From Flavobacterium limnophilum (GTDB taxonomy: Bacteria; Bacteroidota; Bacteroidia; Flavobacteriales; Flavobacteriaceae), in assembly GCF_027111315.2 (NCBI RefSeq), contig NZ_CP114289.2, forward strand, positions 1,488,001 to 1,552,000: a stretch of 64,000 bases of DNA, read 5' to 3'. A program made the translations under genes and the position numbers. Position 1 is the first letter of the stretch; the number at the start of each line of letters is the position of its first letter. The notes beneath the pieces were generated by a model. That model saw nothing but the letters and a program-made list of their open reading frames with translations. It was not told where the DNA came from and made no database searches. This document shows positions 16,679-26,336 of this stretch, piece by piece.

Positions 16679-17464
16679 TTAAAATCGATACCCTAATTGA
16701 ATCATGTAGCGATATCCTAGACTGGTAGTGCTTTTGGCGCCTTTCTTTTGAAAATCGCCTTCCCCAAGAGTTCCCTCGTATCCTGGAAATTTTTCTTCTA
16801 ATGCGGTATTCAATTTATCGAAAAACAAGGCAGAATCTTCAGGAGATAGATTAGTGTCAAGCGACAAATCCCATTTGTAAAAACCAACACCCGGGCCAAG
16901 AAGAATCATGTCTACGGAGAAACGTTTCCAGAAAACGAACTGATACCCCAACTCGACACCAACGGTATTAATGGTTAAACCCAACTCGGAATTCACGTCT
17001 CCCGAAAACCCGGAAGTTTCACTGTTCAATGTCCAATTATGCCCTTTGTCAAAAGAATTGTAACCATAATAAGGCCCAACATAAACACCTCTCGGAGCAG
17101 CATATTTATTTAATTTAGAAAGATAAAATCGATAATCCCCAGAAATATGAAACCCTCTTTCCGAAAGAATTGTATTGGATTTTAATTCCTCTGAATCAAT
17201 TATATTCAAGGTAGGAAATCCGGTTTGTCCTATGTTAATCGAAAAGGATTGATTATTTTTCAAAATACGTTCGTAACCAAAAATAATTGATTTATTGCCA
17301 AAAATCATTGGATTGGTAATGTTGAAACGAATCGTATTTTTAAATTCTTTTTCTGGTTTTGCCATGCTGTCCGATGTTTGAGCACTTAATTTTAAACAGC
17401 TTAAAGCAAATACAATCCCAAAAACGAATAGGTTTTTAAACCATTTTGAGTATGAATTTTTCAT
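16679..17464 (-). CDS. outer-membrane beta-barrel protein
   Basis: This 261-residue exported protein has a signal peptide (1-29, ending LSAQ). The mature part reads as a small barrel of 8-10 strands, with alternating hydrophobic residues and a C-terminal aromatic strand (YMIQLGYRF). The segment VGVELGYQFVFWKRFSVDMILLG is typical of DUF3575-like barrels. There is no enzymatic motif. Palindrome site B lies about 90 bp upstream of the ATG, with a weak -7 box (TACATTTA) at 17491-17498. Confidence 0.65.
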   Translation of the reverse strand: MKNSYSKWFKNLFVFGIVFALSCLKLSAQTSDSMAKPEKEFKNTIRFNITNPMIFGNKSIIFGYERILKNNQSFSINIGQTGFPTLNIIDSEELKSNTILSERGFHISGDYRFYLSKLNKYAAPRGVYVGPYYGYNSFDKGHNWTLNSETSGFSGDVNSELGLTINTVGVELGYQFVFWKRFSVDMILLGPGVGFYKWDLSLDTNLSPEDSALFFDKLNTALEEKFPGYEGTLGEGDFQKKGAKSTTSLGYRYMIQLGYRF

Positions 17465-17552
17465 AAGATTTTATTTATGTTAATAAAAAGTAAATGTACG
17501 AATCCTAATTTATAAATAAAAGCAATTAATAGTTAAATAATGATAAATAAAC

Positions 17553-17568
17553 TAGTTATTACTAACTA
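17553..17568. promoter_or_regulatory. palindrome site B (TAGTT-6 nt-AACTA)
   Basis: TAGTTATTACTAACTA differs from the palindrome at 14536 by one base and sits at a similar distance (about 55 bp) upstream of a -7-like box. Confidence 0.45.
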
Positions 17569-17683
17569 TTTATGATTTAAAATATAGATAATTAAACGCT
17601 TTATTAAAAAAAAACAAGAACTCATTTTTTGATCACATTCTAAAAAAAACAAAAGTTTAAGTATTCTTGTACAATCCGAATCG

Positions 17684-19942
17684 TCATAGACCAAGACTCC
17701 TAAACACTTGCTGGTAATTTGGGTTATTGGGATCTAATTGCTTTAATTTTATTGCTGCTTGTATCGCTTTGGACTTATTATTAGTTTGAATGTAAACAAA
17801 TGTAAGTGCATAATGCAACTCAGGATTGGAAGGATTAAGCGCTATCCCTTTCAGCAAAACCGATTCCGCTACCTTGAATTTTTTGTTTTGATTCAACAGC
17901 AAGCCATAATTATAATAGACTTTGGGATTCTCCGATTTTAATTCCACTGCTTTTGCAAATGCATTTTCAGCTGCCCCAATATTATTCATCTCGTTGTAAA
18001 GCAAGGCCATATTGTAATAAATACGCTCGTTTTTCGAATCATTTTTCACGGCATTTTGCAACGCCTGCAACGCTTGTTGGTTTTTTCCCTGCATATTGTA
18101 AACAACCGATAAGTTAAGAAGGGCATAATTCATGTTGGCGTCTTTTTTCAAACTGCGCAAATAAAACTTTTCGGCATTGGTATAATCCTGCAATTTCAAG
18201 TAATAATCGGCTAGCATCACGTTTCCTGTCGAGAAATCGGTTTGGTAAATAAGTGATTTTTCCAATTCTACTTTGGCCAATGAAAATGCCTTGGCGTATT
18301 GACTTGGAATTTGCTCCACGGGAACAGTAATATAAAGATCGGCAGCCGCAATTCGAACCGCCCTCACCTTGTCAGAAAGCAAAGGGCCGACAGCTTCACG
18401 CCAACTTTCCACTGGAAAGGACGCCAAACTCCTCAAGGCACGATACCTGATTTGTGCCTCCTTGCTGGCAAGACGGGCCAGAATGGTGTTCAAACTCGTT
18501 TGCGTTGGAATACTTCCCAAATAAAAAGTGGCGGTGGCCTTGATGATTTTGGGAACAAATTTATTGTCAATTAGATTCCTCAAATGGTTTTCACTATTGG
18601 CATCCAATCGACTTCCGGGAACAAGATCTTCGGCAAAATGGTATTTCCTTTTGGGACCGTACCATTTGACTACGGCATCGGCCAAGGCTTTTTCGGATTT
18701 GTCTTTATGACAGTTGCTGCAAGCGTTTGGAGTTCCATATTTCGCTGACAAATCAGGTCTTGGTACCCTGAAACTGTGGTCGTGGCGCAAATCATTGCCC
18801 ATATATACTTTACCGGGCATGTGGCAGTTTTTGCACTCCGTTGCCGCTCCTCCCTTGAAATGAAAAGTGTGTTTGGGTGTATCGTATTTGGTTGGCACGT
18901 GACAAAGTGTGCAGGTTTGGTTGCCGATGCGTTTGAGCTTCACGGAATGTGGATTGTGGCACGTGCTGCAGGTTACGCCTTTGTGAAACATTCGGCTTTG
19001 CAAAAAGGAGGTGTAGATATAATCCTCGTCATCCACTTGTCCATCGGCATGATAAAACTCCGTATCCGGGATTTGTGGAATATAATTGTCCATGATTTCC
19101 TTGCTGTCGATATGGGAACTGCTGAGTTCCGATATGCGGGCATGACAAGGGGCACAAGTATTTAATTCTTCTTTTTGTCCCGAATTTTTGGCCAATTTCA
19201 AGAAGCTACCGGCCACTTTCTCCCCCGATTTGTAATCGTCACCGTTGATGAAATCCACGTGCTGTTTTCCTGCTCCATGACAACTTTCACAACTGACATT
19301 GATGATGCTGTAACTCGTTTTATAAGTGTCGGTTTTGACATCATAATTCTTTTTTAGATTCGTCGAATGACAAGTAGCGCACATGGTATTCCAGTTTTGC
19401 GCATTTCCTGTCCAATGCAGCCAGTCGTGGGAAGGGATTTTTTGACCGGCATATTGGTTGAACCATTTTTTCTTGTTGACGTCCCAACTCAATCTTGGCA
19501 CTTGCAGGCGTCCGCCCGGAAATTGAACCAGGTATTGTTGCAAGGGAGTGAATCCAAAGATGTATTTAACCTCAAAATCATGGTTTTTGCCGTCATCGCC
19601 TTCGGTGTTGATGAAGAATTTGCTTCCTTTTTTGAAAAATCGACTGCTTACTCCATCGGCCGTGAAAGTAACGTTGTTGAAATCCCCTTTTACCGTCGAA
19701 TCATTGGGAGGCAACATCGACATGTAATGGTGTGATTGTCGCCATTCTTTAAATTCGGTGGCGTGGCATTTCTTGCAGGACTGGTCGCCAACATAGGCCA
19801 AGTTATTGGATTCAATCTTGGTGTATTCTGCATATTTTGAACTGCAACTATCCACTATGAATACCCTGAAGATTGCAAGAAGCACTATTAGGATTAGAAC
19901 CAGTAAAGTTGATTTTTTGAACATCGACTGCTTTTTGAACAA
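17684..19942 (-). CDS. octahaem c-type cytochrome with HEAT and TPR repeats
   Basis: This 752-residue protein is anchored by an N-terminal membrane helix (about 10-30) and exposed to the periplasm. Eight CxxCH haem-binding motifs occur between residues 56 and about 395 (CKKCH, CATCH, CESCH, CAPCH, CSTCH, CTLCH, CKNCH, CSNCH), placing it with the cytochrome c554/multihaem family. There is no CxxCK, so it is not an NrfA nitrite reductase. A HEAT-like section follows (about 470-560), then four or more TPR units (about 580-745, with YYNMALLYNEMNN and YYNYGLLLNQNKK). The role is unknown; electron transfer linked to a protein-binding scaffold is likely. An alternative start is ATG at 19924, because MFKK is duplicated. 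Confidence 0.85.
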   Translation of the reverse strand: MFKKQSMFKKSTLLVLILIVLLAIFRVFIVDSCSSKYAEYTKIESNNLAYVGDQSCKKCHATEFKEWRQSHHYMSMLPPNDSTVKGDFNNVTFTADGVSSRFFKKGSKFFINTEGDDGKNHDFEVKYIFGFTPLQQYLVQFPGGRLQVPRLSWDVNKKKWFNQYAGQKIPSHDWLHWTGNAQNWNTMCATCHSTNLKKNYDVKTDTYKTSYSIINVSCESCHGAGKQHVDFINGDDYKSGEKVAGSFLKLAKNSGQKEELNTCAPCHARISELSSSHIDSKEIMDNYIPQIPDTEFYHADGQVDDEDYIYTSFLQSRMFHKGVTCSTCHNPHSVKLKRIGNQTCTLCHVPTKYDTPKHTFHFKGGAATECKNCHMPGKVYMGNDLRHDHSFRVPRPDLSAKYGTPNACSNCHKDKSEKALADAVVKWYGPKRKYHFAEDLVPGSRLDANSENHLRNLIDNKFVPKIIKATATFYLGSIPTQTSLNTILARLASKEAQIRYRALRSLASFPVESWREAVGPLLSDKVRAVRIAAADLYITVPVEQIPSQYAKAFSLAKVELEKSLIYQTDFSTGNVMLADYYLKLQDYTNAEKFYLRSLKKDANMNYALLNLSVVYNMQGKNQQALQALQNAVKNDSKNERIYYNMALLYNEMNNIGAAENAFAKAVELKSENPKVYYNYGLLLNQNKKFKVAESVLLKGIALNPSNPELHYALTFVYIQTNNKSKAIQAAIKLKQLDPNNPNYQQVFRSLGL

Positions 19943-20023
19943 AAGTATTTATTTTAATAAAAGTGGCAAACTAATTAAAGGCAATTAAAATGGAAAACTT
20001 TTAAGTTAGAAAATGAAGTAAAA

Positions 20024-20554
20024 CTATTTTTTCTCAATTGCTTTTATGTCACCATCATAAGAAATAGAACTTCGATTATTGCTATTAATGGAAAGATAGG
20101 CATTTCCTTCAAAATATACCGACAGCATAATGGAATACGAATCTCGTTCTCCTTTGACTTCCGCTTTTATGAGATAGCTTTTTTTTGTTTTTTCGATGGT
20201 GTAAACCGTGGGTTTGCCTTCAAAATCCATCCCGCTGTCTCCACCGTAACCGATGCCCCCATATCCCCTGCCAAAAAACGGCAAGTAGCTCTTGATCAAA
20301 TCAGGATGAAATTCCATCGAATAACTGACATCGGTCAAAGTGATGCTTCTGCCTCCCTGCGGAGAAACACTTCTTGGAGAAAAAACAAATTCCTTCGAAT
20401 CTACCAAAAGTGCCACTTTTTTTTGTTTTTCCAACTTCGCTTCTTCTTTCAATTGTTTTTTTGTTTTCTCCTGCGCACTTGCATTTGAAAAAGAAAAAGT
20501 GATTAAAACCAACATTAAAAAACGAATCAAGCCGTAATTAAATTTTGTTTTCAT
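20024..20554 (-). CDS. DUF4251-domain exported protein
   Basis: This 176-residue protein has a signal peptide (1-27, ending ASAQ), a short charged helix (EKTKKQLKEEAKLEKQKK), then the DUF4251 pattern: VDSKEFVFSPRSVSPQGG, a loop with Gly/Tyr residues, and paired strands to the end. DUF4251 proteins are small secreted Bacteroidetes proteins of unknown function. It is the first gene after the cytochrome and probably has its own transcript. Confidence 0.78.
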   Translation of the reverse strand: MKTKFNYGLIRFLMLVLITFSFSNASAQEKTKKQLKEEAKLEKQKKVALLVDSKEFVFSPRSVSPQGGRSITLTDVSYSMEFHPDLIKSYLPFFGRGYGGIGYGGDSGMDFEGKPTVYTIEKTKKSYLIKAEVKGERDSYSIMLSVYFEGNAYLSINSNNRSSISYDGDIKAIEKK

Positions 20555-20598
20555 GATAATTTTGATTTAAATAATTATTGTTTCAAACGGTATTCTTT

Positions 20599-21489
20599 CT
20601 AAAAAAACACATATTGGTATGCCAAAGTTACGGAATCGTAGTTTAATCCCAAATTTGACATCAATCCGGTATGGAATTGCAATCGCAAAGCCTGCGCTTT
20701 TGAAATGGGAACCGAAAAAGTGGTGCCTATCCTCCAGTCATTGATTATGTCGTTCAAGGGAACTCCATCAATTCTTGTTTCGCCTACTTTGTACCAATTG
20801 GTATTGAGTCCCAACCACATTTGGTTTTTGAAATAATAACTGGCATGCGCCTGAAAAGTGACAGTCGGTTTCTGTTGCAACACTTTGTTGGTGAGATATT
20901 CCGTATTGTCGGTGTAAAACCAGGTTCCCAAATAAGCTTCGGCATAAACATGGGTAAATCTCCTTGAAATGCCTATTTCGGGTTTGAATGCCCAACGATT
21001 GTTTCCCAAATTTATTATTTTATCCTCATAATACCTTCCTGTTGGAACCGAGGTTACCAAGCTTACTCCAAAAATGGCCTTTTGTTGGTACTGGCGAAAA
21101 TCTTTCCTGTCAAGAGCGGGAGAACCCGTCAAATTGATGCCAAACCGAATGCGCATGTCCGCCATGCCTGTTCGTGAACCCGTAACTTCTTCCCCATTTT
21201 GAATCAATTTCCCCTGCATGTCTGCAAAAGGCAACGATACTTGTACCCTCGCCAATTTTTTGGCAATGCCAAAACTGCGAATGTAGTTGATGCCCAGACT
21301 TTGGGTGTTCAGTTTAAAATCCTTGATGGGCAATGCCGGGTCAGTCAGCACGTTCCCGGTAATGAAACCATAGCCTACAGCCAATACATTGATGCCTTTG
21401 GGAACATTGGCATAAGCCCTTGGCTCGAGGTCTTGGCCATGAACCAAAAAGCAAGAAAAGCAAATTAGTATCGCCGGTATTATTTTCAT
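20599..21489 (-). CDS. SphA/PF13557-type outer-membrane transporter-like protein
   Basis: This is an outer-membrane barrel of the family labelled putative MetA-pathway of phenol degradation, thought to let hydrophobic or aromatic compounds cross. It has 296 residues from the ATG at 21489 (MKIIPAIL), which begins a good signal peptide ending VHGQ; the longer frame upstream adds 20 unlikely residues. Family landmarks are GINVLAVGYGF, LPFADMQG, FGVSLVTSVPTGRYY and NLGNNRWAFKPEIG. A second member of the family lies at 25330-26331. Confidence 0.75.
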   Translation of the reverse strand: MKIIPAILICFSCFLVHGQDLEPRAYANVPKGINVLAVGYGFITGNVLTDPALPIKDFKLNTQSLGINYIRSFGIAKKLARVQVSLPFADMQGKLIQNGEEVTGSRTGMADMRIRFGINLTGSPALDRKDFRQYQQKAIFGVSLVTSVPTGRYYEDKIINLGNNRWAFKPEIGISRRFTHVYAEAYLGTWFYTDNTEYLTNKVLQQKPTVTFQAHASYYFKNQMWLGLNTNWYKVGETRIDGVPLNDIINDWRIGTTFSVPISKAQALRLQFHTGLMSNLGLNYDSVTLAYQYVFF

Positions 21490-21569
21490 CTTTGTAAATG
21501 GAAATATAAATTTATTGAATAGCTGAAACGTTGGCAAAATTAGTAGCAATTTGGAATTATAAATTAAAC

Positions 21570-21607
21570 AAAAAAAGCTGCAAATCTTGTTGGAATTGCA
21601 GCTTTTT
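21570..21607 (-). terminator. terminator of the gene at 21625-22239
   Basis: A 12-bp stem (AAAAAGCTGCAA / TTGCAGCTTTTT) ends in a T run on the minus strand. Confidence 0.85.
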
Positions 21608-21624
21608 GTATCGTTAAATATTTT

Positions 21625-22239
21625 TTAGTGCTTGAAGTCAAATTCGAAAGCAGCTCCCAAACCAAATTGGTAAAGAGATGAATTTTCTGGATAATAAACT
21701 GTTCCCCATCCAGGATACCAAACCGAATCACCGCCATAGCTTGCCCAAATAGTTTGGAAATACCCTTGTAACTTTACAGCAACCACATCGGAGGCTTGAA
21801 TTTTTACACCCGCTTTAAAGTCCCAAGCAAAACCGGTATGCGATCCAGTTTCTGCGTTTATCCAACCAACTCCTAAGTCCAAACCTAAAAATGGTTTTAT
21901 ACTTGGATTAGATGTTGGAAAATAATTGTTTCCCCCAATTAAAATGTAGTTGACACCAGCATTATCTTTACGAAATCCTGACGGCACATACTGTGTAAAA
22001 GTCACATCACTATCCATTCTAAGGTATTTCAATTCAATTGATTTTGTGGGTCTTATATAAAATTCAGCTCCCACTCCATACTGAAATGCACCCTTGAATT
22101 CTACATTATATAGATTATCTGATATATTATCATCAAAGGTGTAACCTCCATAAAGATTTAAACCAATATCTCCTTGGTTCTGTGCGTTAACAGCCAAAGC
22201 ACTTAAAAAGATTCCGGCAATAAGTAATAATTTTTTCAT
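21625..22239 (-). CDS. outer-membrane beta-barrel protein (OmpW/OmpA-barrel-like)
   Basis: This small barrel protein has 204 residues. The ATG at 22239 (MKKLLLIAG) opens a clear signal peptide ending VNAQ; an earlier Met adds 23 residues without signal features. The mature part has eight amphipathic strands (for example GVGAEFYIRP, SIELKYLRM, VKLQGYFQTIWA) and a C-terminal FEFDF strand, like small porin-like or lipid-binding barrels. Function is unknown. It is followed closely by a good terminator. Confidence 0.65.
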   Translation of the reverse strand: MKKLLLIAGIFLSALAVNAQNQGDIGLNLYGGYTFDDNISDNLYNVEFKGAFQYGVGAEFYIRPTKSIELKYLRMDSDVTFTQYVPSGFRKDNAGVNYILIGGNNYFPTSNPSIKPFLGLDLGVGWINAETGSHTGFAWDFKAGVKIQASDVVAVKLQGYFQTIWASYGGDSVWYPGWGTVYYPENSSLYQFGLGAAFEFDFKH

Positions 22240-22325
22240 AGTTTTAGTTTTGTTTAATATTAAGTTTTGTTTGTTTTTAGTCCAAAAATTGGGAAAAAAC
22301 CTAATCAAATATATAGGTTTTATTT

Positions 22326-23078
22326 CTATTTACCAATAATTTGTGCATCATTTTCCGATGTTTTATTTTCTGCTGCTTTTTTGGCCGCTTTGCCTTTACC
22401 TATTGGTATTCCTGCAGTTACGTAAAAAGAACGATTGTATTGATTGGGACTGGAATCTCCTTTCATCACGGTAACCAACCCATGGTAGTAATTAACGCCT
22501 ATGTTCATCCCATTGCCTCCCATTAGTCTATAACCAAGGCCTACCGCCAAACCGGCATCGATAACATGAATTTGGTCCCTGATTTTGTTTTTATATACCA
22601 AATTTTCGCCTTCATAATCGTTCTTGAATTCATCATAAGCTTTACTAAGCAAACCTAATTGCGTTCCTGCCTTGACATAAATATTGTTGGCAAATTTGTA
22701 TTTGATCATGATGGGCACGTTAAAATAATTAATCTTCCTGTCTACATGGCCACCGGCAAAAGCATTGTCCAAGACATCGTCGTTCAAGGAATAAACAGCC
22801 AGTCCATTGGCTCCCATCGATGATTTCACGATTACCCCCGTGTTCAACGCCCAAGAGGGATTCTTGAGTAAAAAGTCGAAATAAAAACCAAGATTAAAAT
22901 CAGTTCGTGATTTAGCACCTTCGAGATTTGATATGGTCGAGAAATTCGCCCCACCTTCTAAACCAAATTCTACTTTTGGAGAATTGAGCATGTCGCCAAA
23001 CACCAAGGAAATCAATACTTGTGAATTTACCGATTGAATACTTAACAACAAAATGGCAACCAGTAAAACTTTTTTCAT
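22326..23078 (-). CDS. PorT-family outer-membrane beta-barrel protein
   Basis: The protein has 250 residues from the ATG at 23078; the MII just upstream is less likely to be used. A signal peptide (ending VNSQ) is followed by the PorT/OMP_b-brl_2 pattern: FGLEGGANFSTIS, LGFYFDFLLK, NTGVIVKSS, YFNVPIMIKYKF, and late GLGYRL. PorT-like barrels are widespread in Bacteroidetes and mostly uncharacterised. It lies 16 bp after the next gene upstream, so the two are probably one operon. Confidence 0.75.
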   Translation of the reverse strand: MKKVLLVAILLLSIQSVNSQVLISLVFGDMLNSPKVEFGLEGGANFSTISNLEGAKSRTDFNLGFYFDFLLKNPSWALNTGVIVKSSMGANGLAVYSLNDDVLDNAFAGGHVDRKINYFNVPIMIKYKFANNIYVKAGTQLGLLSKAYDEFKNDYEGENLVYKNKIRDQIHVIDAGLAVGLGYRLMGGNGMNIGVNYYHGLVTVMKGDSSPNQYNRSFYVTAGIPIGKGKAAKKAAENKTSENDAQIIGK

Positions 23079-23094
23079 GATGATCAAGAATTAA

Positions 23095-24216
23095 TTATAA
23101 TCCAAAACGGTATTGAAGACTGGTCATGAATTGGGTACGAGTCCCCAAGAAACCATACTCGGCCCGCAACATAAAATGTTTGTTGAATTGATATTGGCTT
23201 CCTATTATGAAATTCCACATATCTTTTGGTGCTTTTTCCAATGAATATTGCACGGTGGAGCTTGAGCCTGTACTCAACGCTCCATCAACGGCTGTCAATA
23301 AATTCCCAGCGGTTTCCAGTGCTTGGTTGGCGGTATTGTGTTTGGCTTTGTTCACGGGATTGGCTTGTTCGGCTGTACTCAATCCGTTCCACCAATTATC
23401 AACCGCTGTTTGTTTCTCGGCCACTTTTACAAACCCATTATCCACTTTTTCTTGTAGTCCCTCAGTTGGCAACAAACCATTTAAGGGTAACGAACCTGCC
23501 GTTTCACTTTTCAAATGTACCCTAAAGGCTCCCGCCCAAACCGCAATATTACTTTCCGGCTTGTGGAATTTAAAGGTTTTCCCCATCCTTGGCCCAAAAA
23601 TGAAACTCTGCGCCGGTTTATCTAATGCATCTAAATCTGTCCAGGCAACATTCATGTCAAGAGCCAACCAACCTCCTCCGATTCCAATGGTAGGCGTCAT
23701 TCCCAATCCAAAAGCAGTACCATTAAAATTGGCTTTAGAACCAAAAGACATAATTTGAGACCAATTATTATCGGCATCGGGAACCCAGATGCCGGCGTTG
23801 ATTGCTGTTGATGTTTGGACTTTTCCTAAAATACCATAGATATTCAAGAAAGGAAACAACCATATATCAGGCCTAACATTAATGGCGCTGGCAGTGGCTG
23901 TGGCATCATTGAAACGTACAATCTGGTCTAGGTTGTATTGAGGTCCATTATTGAAACCAACATATAAATTATCAATTACAATACTCGATTCTTGCCAAAA
24001 ATAGTTTACGGAAAAACCAGCAGAATAAGGTAAATTATATCCTTTTTGTGTCGCTTTTTCTCCCCAAATCGGCAAGGAATAAGGGTATTCGGCTGTTTTA
24101 AGGCTGTCTTTTACGGCTTCGTTTTTTTTGCCAACTACTTTATCCGTGTAAACTTGGGCAAAAGCCGGTACACTTAAAAAAAATGCAATAAAAAGAATTA
24201 ACGTATTGTTTTTCAT
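23095..24216 (-). CDS. outer-membrane beta-barrel protein, unrecognised family
   Basis: This 373-residue protein has a signal peptide (1-20, ending AFAQ) and strand-rich segments (GFSVNYFWQESS, ALDMNVAWTDL, FIIGSQYQFNKHFMLRAEYGF). The terminal SLQYRFGL is a typical barrel-closing strand. A 75-residue helical insertion near 255-315 (EKQTAVDNWWNGLSTA) is unusual in a barrel and probably periplasmic or extracellular. I cannot name a family. It is first in a likely two-gene unit with the PorT-like gene; palindrome site C is 237 bp upstream. Confidence 0.6.
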   Translation of the reverse strand: MKNNTLILFIAFFLSVPAFAQVYTDKVVGKKNEAVKDSLKTAEYPYSLPIWGEKATQKGYNLPYSAGFSVNYFWQESSIVIDNLYVGFNNGPQYNLDQIVRFNDATATASAINVRPDIWLFPFLNIYGILGKVQTSTAINAGIWVPDADNNWSQIMSFGSKANFNGTAFGLGMTPTIGIGGGWLALDMNVAWTDLDALDKPAQSFIFGPRMGKTFKFHKPESNIAVWAGAFRVHLKSETAGSLPLNGLLPTEGLQEKVDNGFVKVAEKQTAVDNWWNGLSTAEQANPVNKAKHNTANQALETAGNLLTAVDGALSTGSSSTVQYSLEKAPKDMWNFIIGSQYQFNKHFMLRAEYGFLGTRTQFMTSLQYRFGL

Positions 24217-24452
24217 TGGGTTTACATATTAAATTATTTGTTTTAATTCTTGTACTAATTTATGAAAATTTATAAAAAGTCAAATTTTATATTCAAGAAA
24301 TATTAAAATAAAGTCTTTATTTTGAATGCTTTAACAAGAAAGCGAAACCAAATCCAGAAAACCAGTTTGTTTGACTCTACATCACAAAAACAAATATCAA
24401 AATCCTGACATTTTATTACTACAAAAAAACAACAGTTTCGTCTTTAAAAAAA

Positions 24453-24468
24453 TAGTTATTAATCCTTA
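24453..24468. promoter_or_regulatory. partial palindrome site C
   Basis: TAGTTATTAATCCTTA matches site A at 13 of 16 positions but keeps only the left half-site. It is in the 294-bp spacer upstream of the barrel gene at 23095-24216; the rest of the spacer shows nothing else clear. Confidence 0.25.
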
Positions 24469-24510
24469 TATTTTAAACTAAAAAGTGCGGCTTTAAAAAT
24501 GCCAAATGGA

Positions 24511-25251
24511 TTATTTTGGAATGGCAGTTTTCGTTTCAAAGAAAATATGCAGGATACAATTCAGGGCATAAAGATTTTCTGTGGGATAGGTTTCGTCATA
24601 TTGGTAAGTCAGATTGCCTTCAAATGCAAATCTTGATCCCCTCGATAATGTGGCACCACCTATCACACGGGTTTTTACCACTTTCAAATAGCGCGAATCC
24701 CAGTAAGGTTCTACATTTACATAGGGAACGATAGAACTTTTTCCAAATTTATATTCTTTCTCCAACATCACACGATAGCGAAACCGATACGAAAAATCAT
24801 TGTCTTGACTAAGCCAACGAGTGTCAGCTCGAAATCGATGGGAAAGCAAGATATTTCCATTCAACGGAATTCTTTTATGAACCTCTGCAAAAACCATTTC
24901 TTCAGTATAATCACCTTTGTTTTTACCAATACTCCAGCCCTTCATTACACCTGCACGAACCATCCAAACATTCATTATTTGTCCTTTTTCTTGATCCATA
25001 AGTCGCCTGAATACTGCATATTTGCCATCTCCCCATCCATAATCCGCATGCAAATAGATATTTAAATCTCGACTATCATTCTCATTGTATTTGGTTATGG
25101 GAATAAAAGACGACAAACGCCAAGAGGAGTTAAGTCGATACCAAATATCGGTTTCTGGCCATAACTCTAAAGAGGCATTTTGTCCATTACAAACAGTGAT
25201 TGTACCTAAACAAAGAAAAATCCAAAGACTCAATTTGTTCTGTAAATTCAT
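24511..25251 (-). CDS. DUF2490-like outer-membrane protein
   Basis: This 246-residue protein has a signal peptide (1-23, ending CNGQ), then the DUF2490 pattern: LELWPETDIWYRL, LSSFIPITKY, a run of amphipathic strands with LSHRFRADTRW and YRFRYRVMLEKEY, and VEPYWDSRY near the end. DUF2490 proteins are outer-membrane barrels of unknown function. It sits 78 bp upstream of the start of the next minus-strand block and is likely monocistronic. Confidence 0.7.
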   Translation of the reverse strand: MNLQNKLSLWIFLCLGTITVCNGQNASLELWPETDIWYRLNSSWRLSSFIPITKYNENDSRDLNIYLHADYGWGDGKYAVFRRLMDQEKGQIMNVWMVRAGVMKGWSIGKNKGDYTEEMVFAEVHKRIPLNGNILLSHRFRADTRWLSQDNDFSYRFRYRVMLEKEYKFGKSSIVPYVNVEPYWDSRYLKVVKTRVIGGATLSRGSRFAFEGNLTYQYDETYPTENLYALNCILHIFFETKTAIPK

Positions 25252-25329
25252 TGTTCGTTTCGGCTTAAATTAAGAAAAATACAAGATTTGAATTCGTTTG
25301 GTAGTACTCATTTCGAGTTAATTAAATCA

Positions 25330-26331
25330 TTAATGGCTTTCTTTCAATCGATTCATCCCTTCGACTAATGAGTGCCATCCGCAAATAAGTGTAACTCGAA
25401 AACCATCCATTTTTAAATCTGTTGGTTGACTATCATTAACAGAAGAGGAGTACGATATATTCATCTGTATGTTATCGTTGATGTGGTATCCTAATGTGCC
25501 TCCCACTCCTACATTGTTCAGTTCATTGCCTTCAACTCCGTCAACTGTTGCTTGTCCACCGCTATAGGAAATGGCATCCAATGAACCCCAAAATTTTTCC
25601 ATAAAATCGTGTGTAAGATGGGCTTCCAATTGATACATTGGTTTGGTTTCCATTTTTTGTCCCATAAAATTATTGTTGTCAGAGAAAAACCAAATAGCTG
25701 GAAGAAACTCAAACGTGGTACGTTTACCGGGAACCCAAGCACCAATTTGCCATACCACGGGAGCACCTACACGACCATACCAACGGTTTTGACCAATATT
25801 GACAGGACTTGAACTGTCATATTCTCCCATTGGAACCGCTAAACTCCCAATAAGATCAACAGAAAAACCAGGTTGATACCGGATTATTTGTGGGATGTTC
25901 ATAATGGCTTTTGGACCAATAATATTGATACCCAATTGCAACATAGGGTCTCCATATCCCCTAGCTGTTGTATTCGTGCTAAACCCATTTATAGAGGTGG
26001 TGCTGGATATTCTTCCCATTGGCATCAGTACCGAAACCATTGCTGAACGTTTCAATAAAGGCAACATTTTTGCATAACCAGCCATTGTCATTGTCGCTTC
26101 GAAATTAGCACCCGGAACAACTTTATATGTTGGGTCGAAAGGATTTGCATTCCCACCCATTGAGGAGCCAATAACAGGAACGGCATTGGTTCCCATTAAT
26201 CCTTTCCAATAGAATCTGGGGCCATCGCCTTGTGCTTGAGTTGTTATGGAAAAACACATTATAACTATGAAAATAATAATGGAAAAATTCTTTACATAAA
26301 TGGTGCTAAGAGCAGCTATACTATTTCTCAT
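25330..26331 (-). CDS. SphA/PF13557-type outer-membrane transporter-like protein
   Basis: The 333 residues include a long signal region (about 1-33, ending TQAQ). Family landmarks: MVSVLMPMGRISS, YGDPMLQLGINI, FSVDLIGSLAVPMGEY, NIGQNRWYGRVGAPV and FEFLPAIWFFSDN. These match the SphA/phenol meta-pathway transporter family, and it is a paralogue of 20599-21489. The start is only 5 bp after the stop of the sulfatase gene, so the two are cotranscribed, which suggests transport of sulfatase substrates or products. Confidence 0.75.
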   Translation of the reverse strand: MRNSIAALSTIYVKNFSIIIFIVIMCFSITTQAQGDGPRFYWKGLMGTNAVPVIGSSMGGNANPFDPTYKVVPGANFEATMTMAGYAKMLPLLKRSAMVSVLMPMGRISSTTSINGFSTNTTARGYGDPMLQLGINIIGPKAIMNIPQIIRYQPGFSVDLIGSLAVPMGEYDSSSPVNIGQNRWYGRVGAPVVWQIGAWVPGKRTTFEFLPAIWFFSDNNNFMGQKMETKPMYQLEAHLTHDFMEKFWGSLDAISYSGGQATVDGVEGNELNNVGVGGTLGYHINDNIQMNISYSSSVNDSQPTDLKMDGFRVTLICGWHSLVEGMNRLKESH

Positions 26332-26336
26332 AATAA

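Noticed and set aside
17684..19942. Cytochrome c nitrite reductase (NrfA)
   Set aside because: All haem motifs are CxxCH; the CxxCK motif and NrfA layout are absent, and the C-terminal half is HEAT/TPR repeats.
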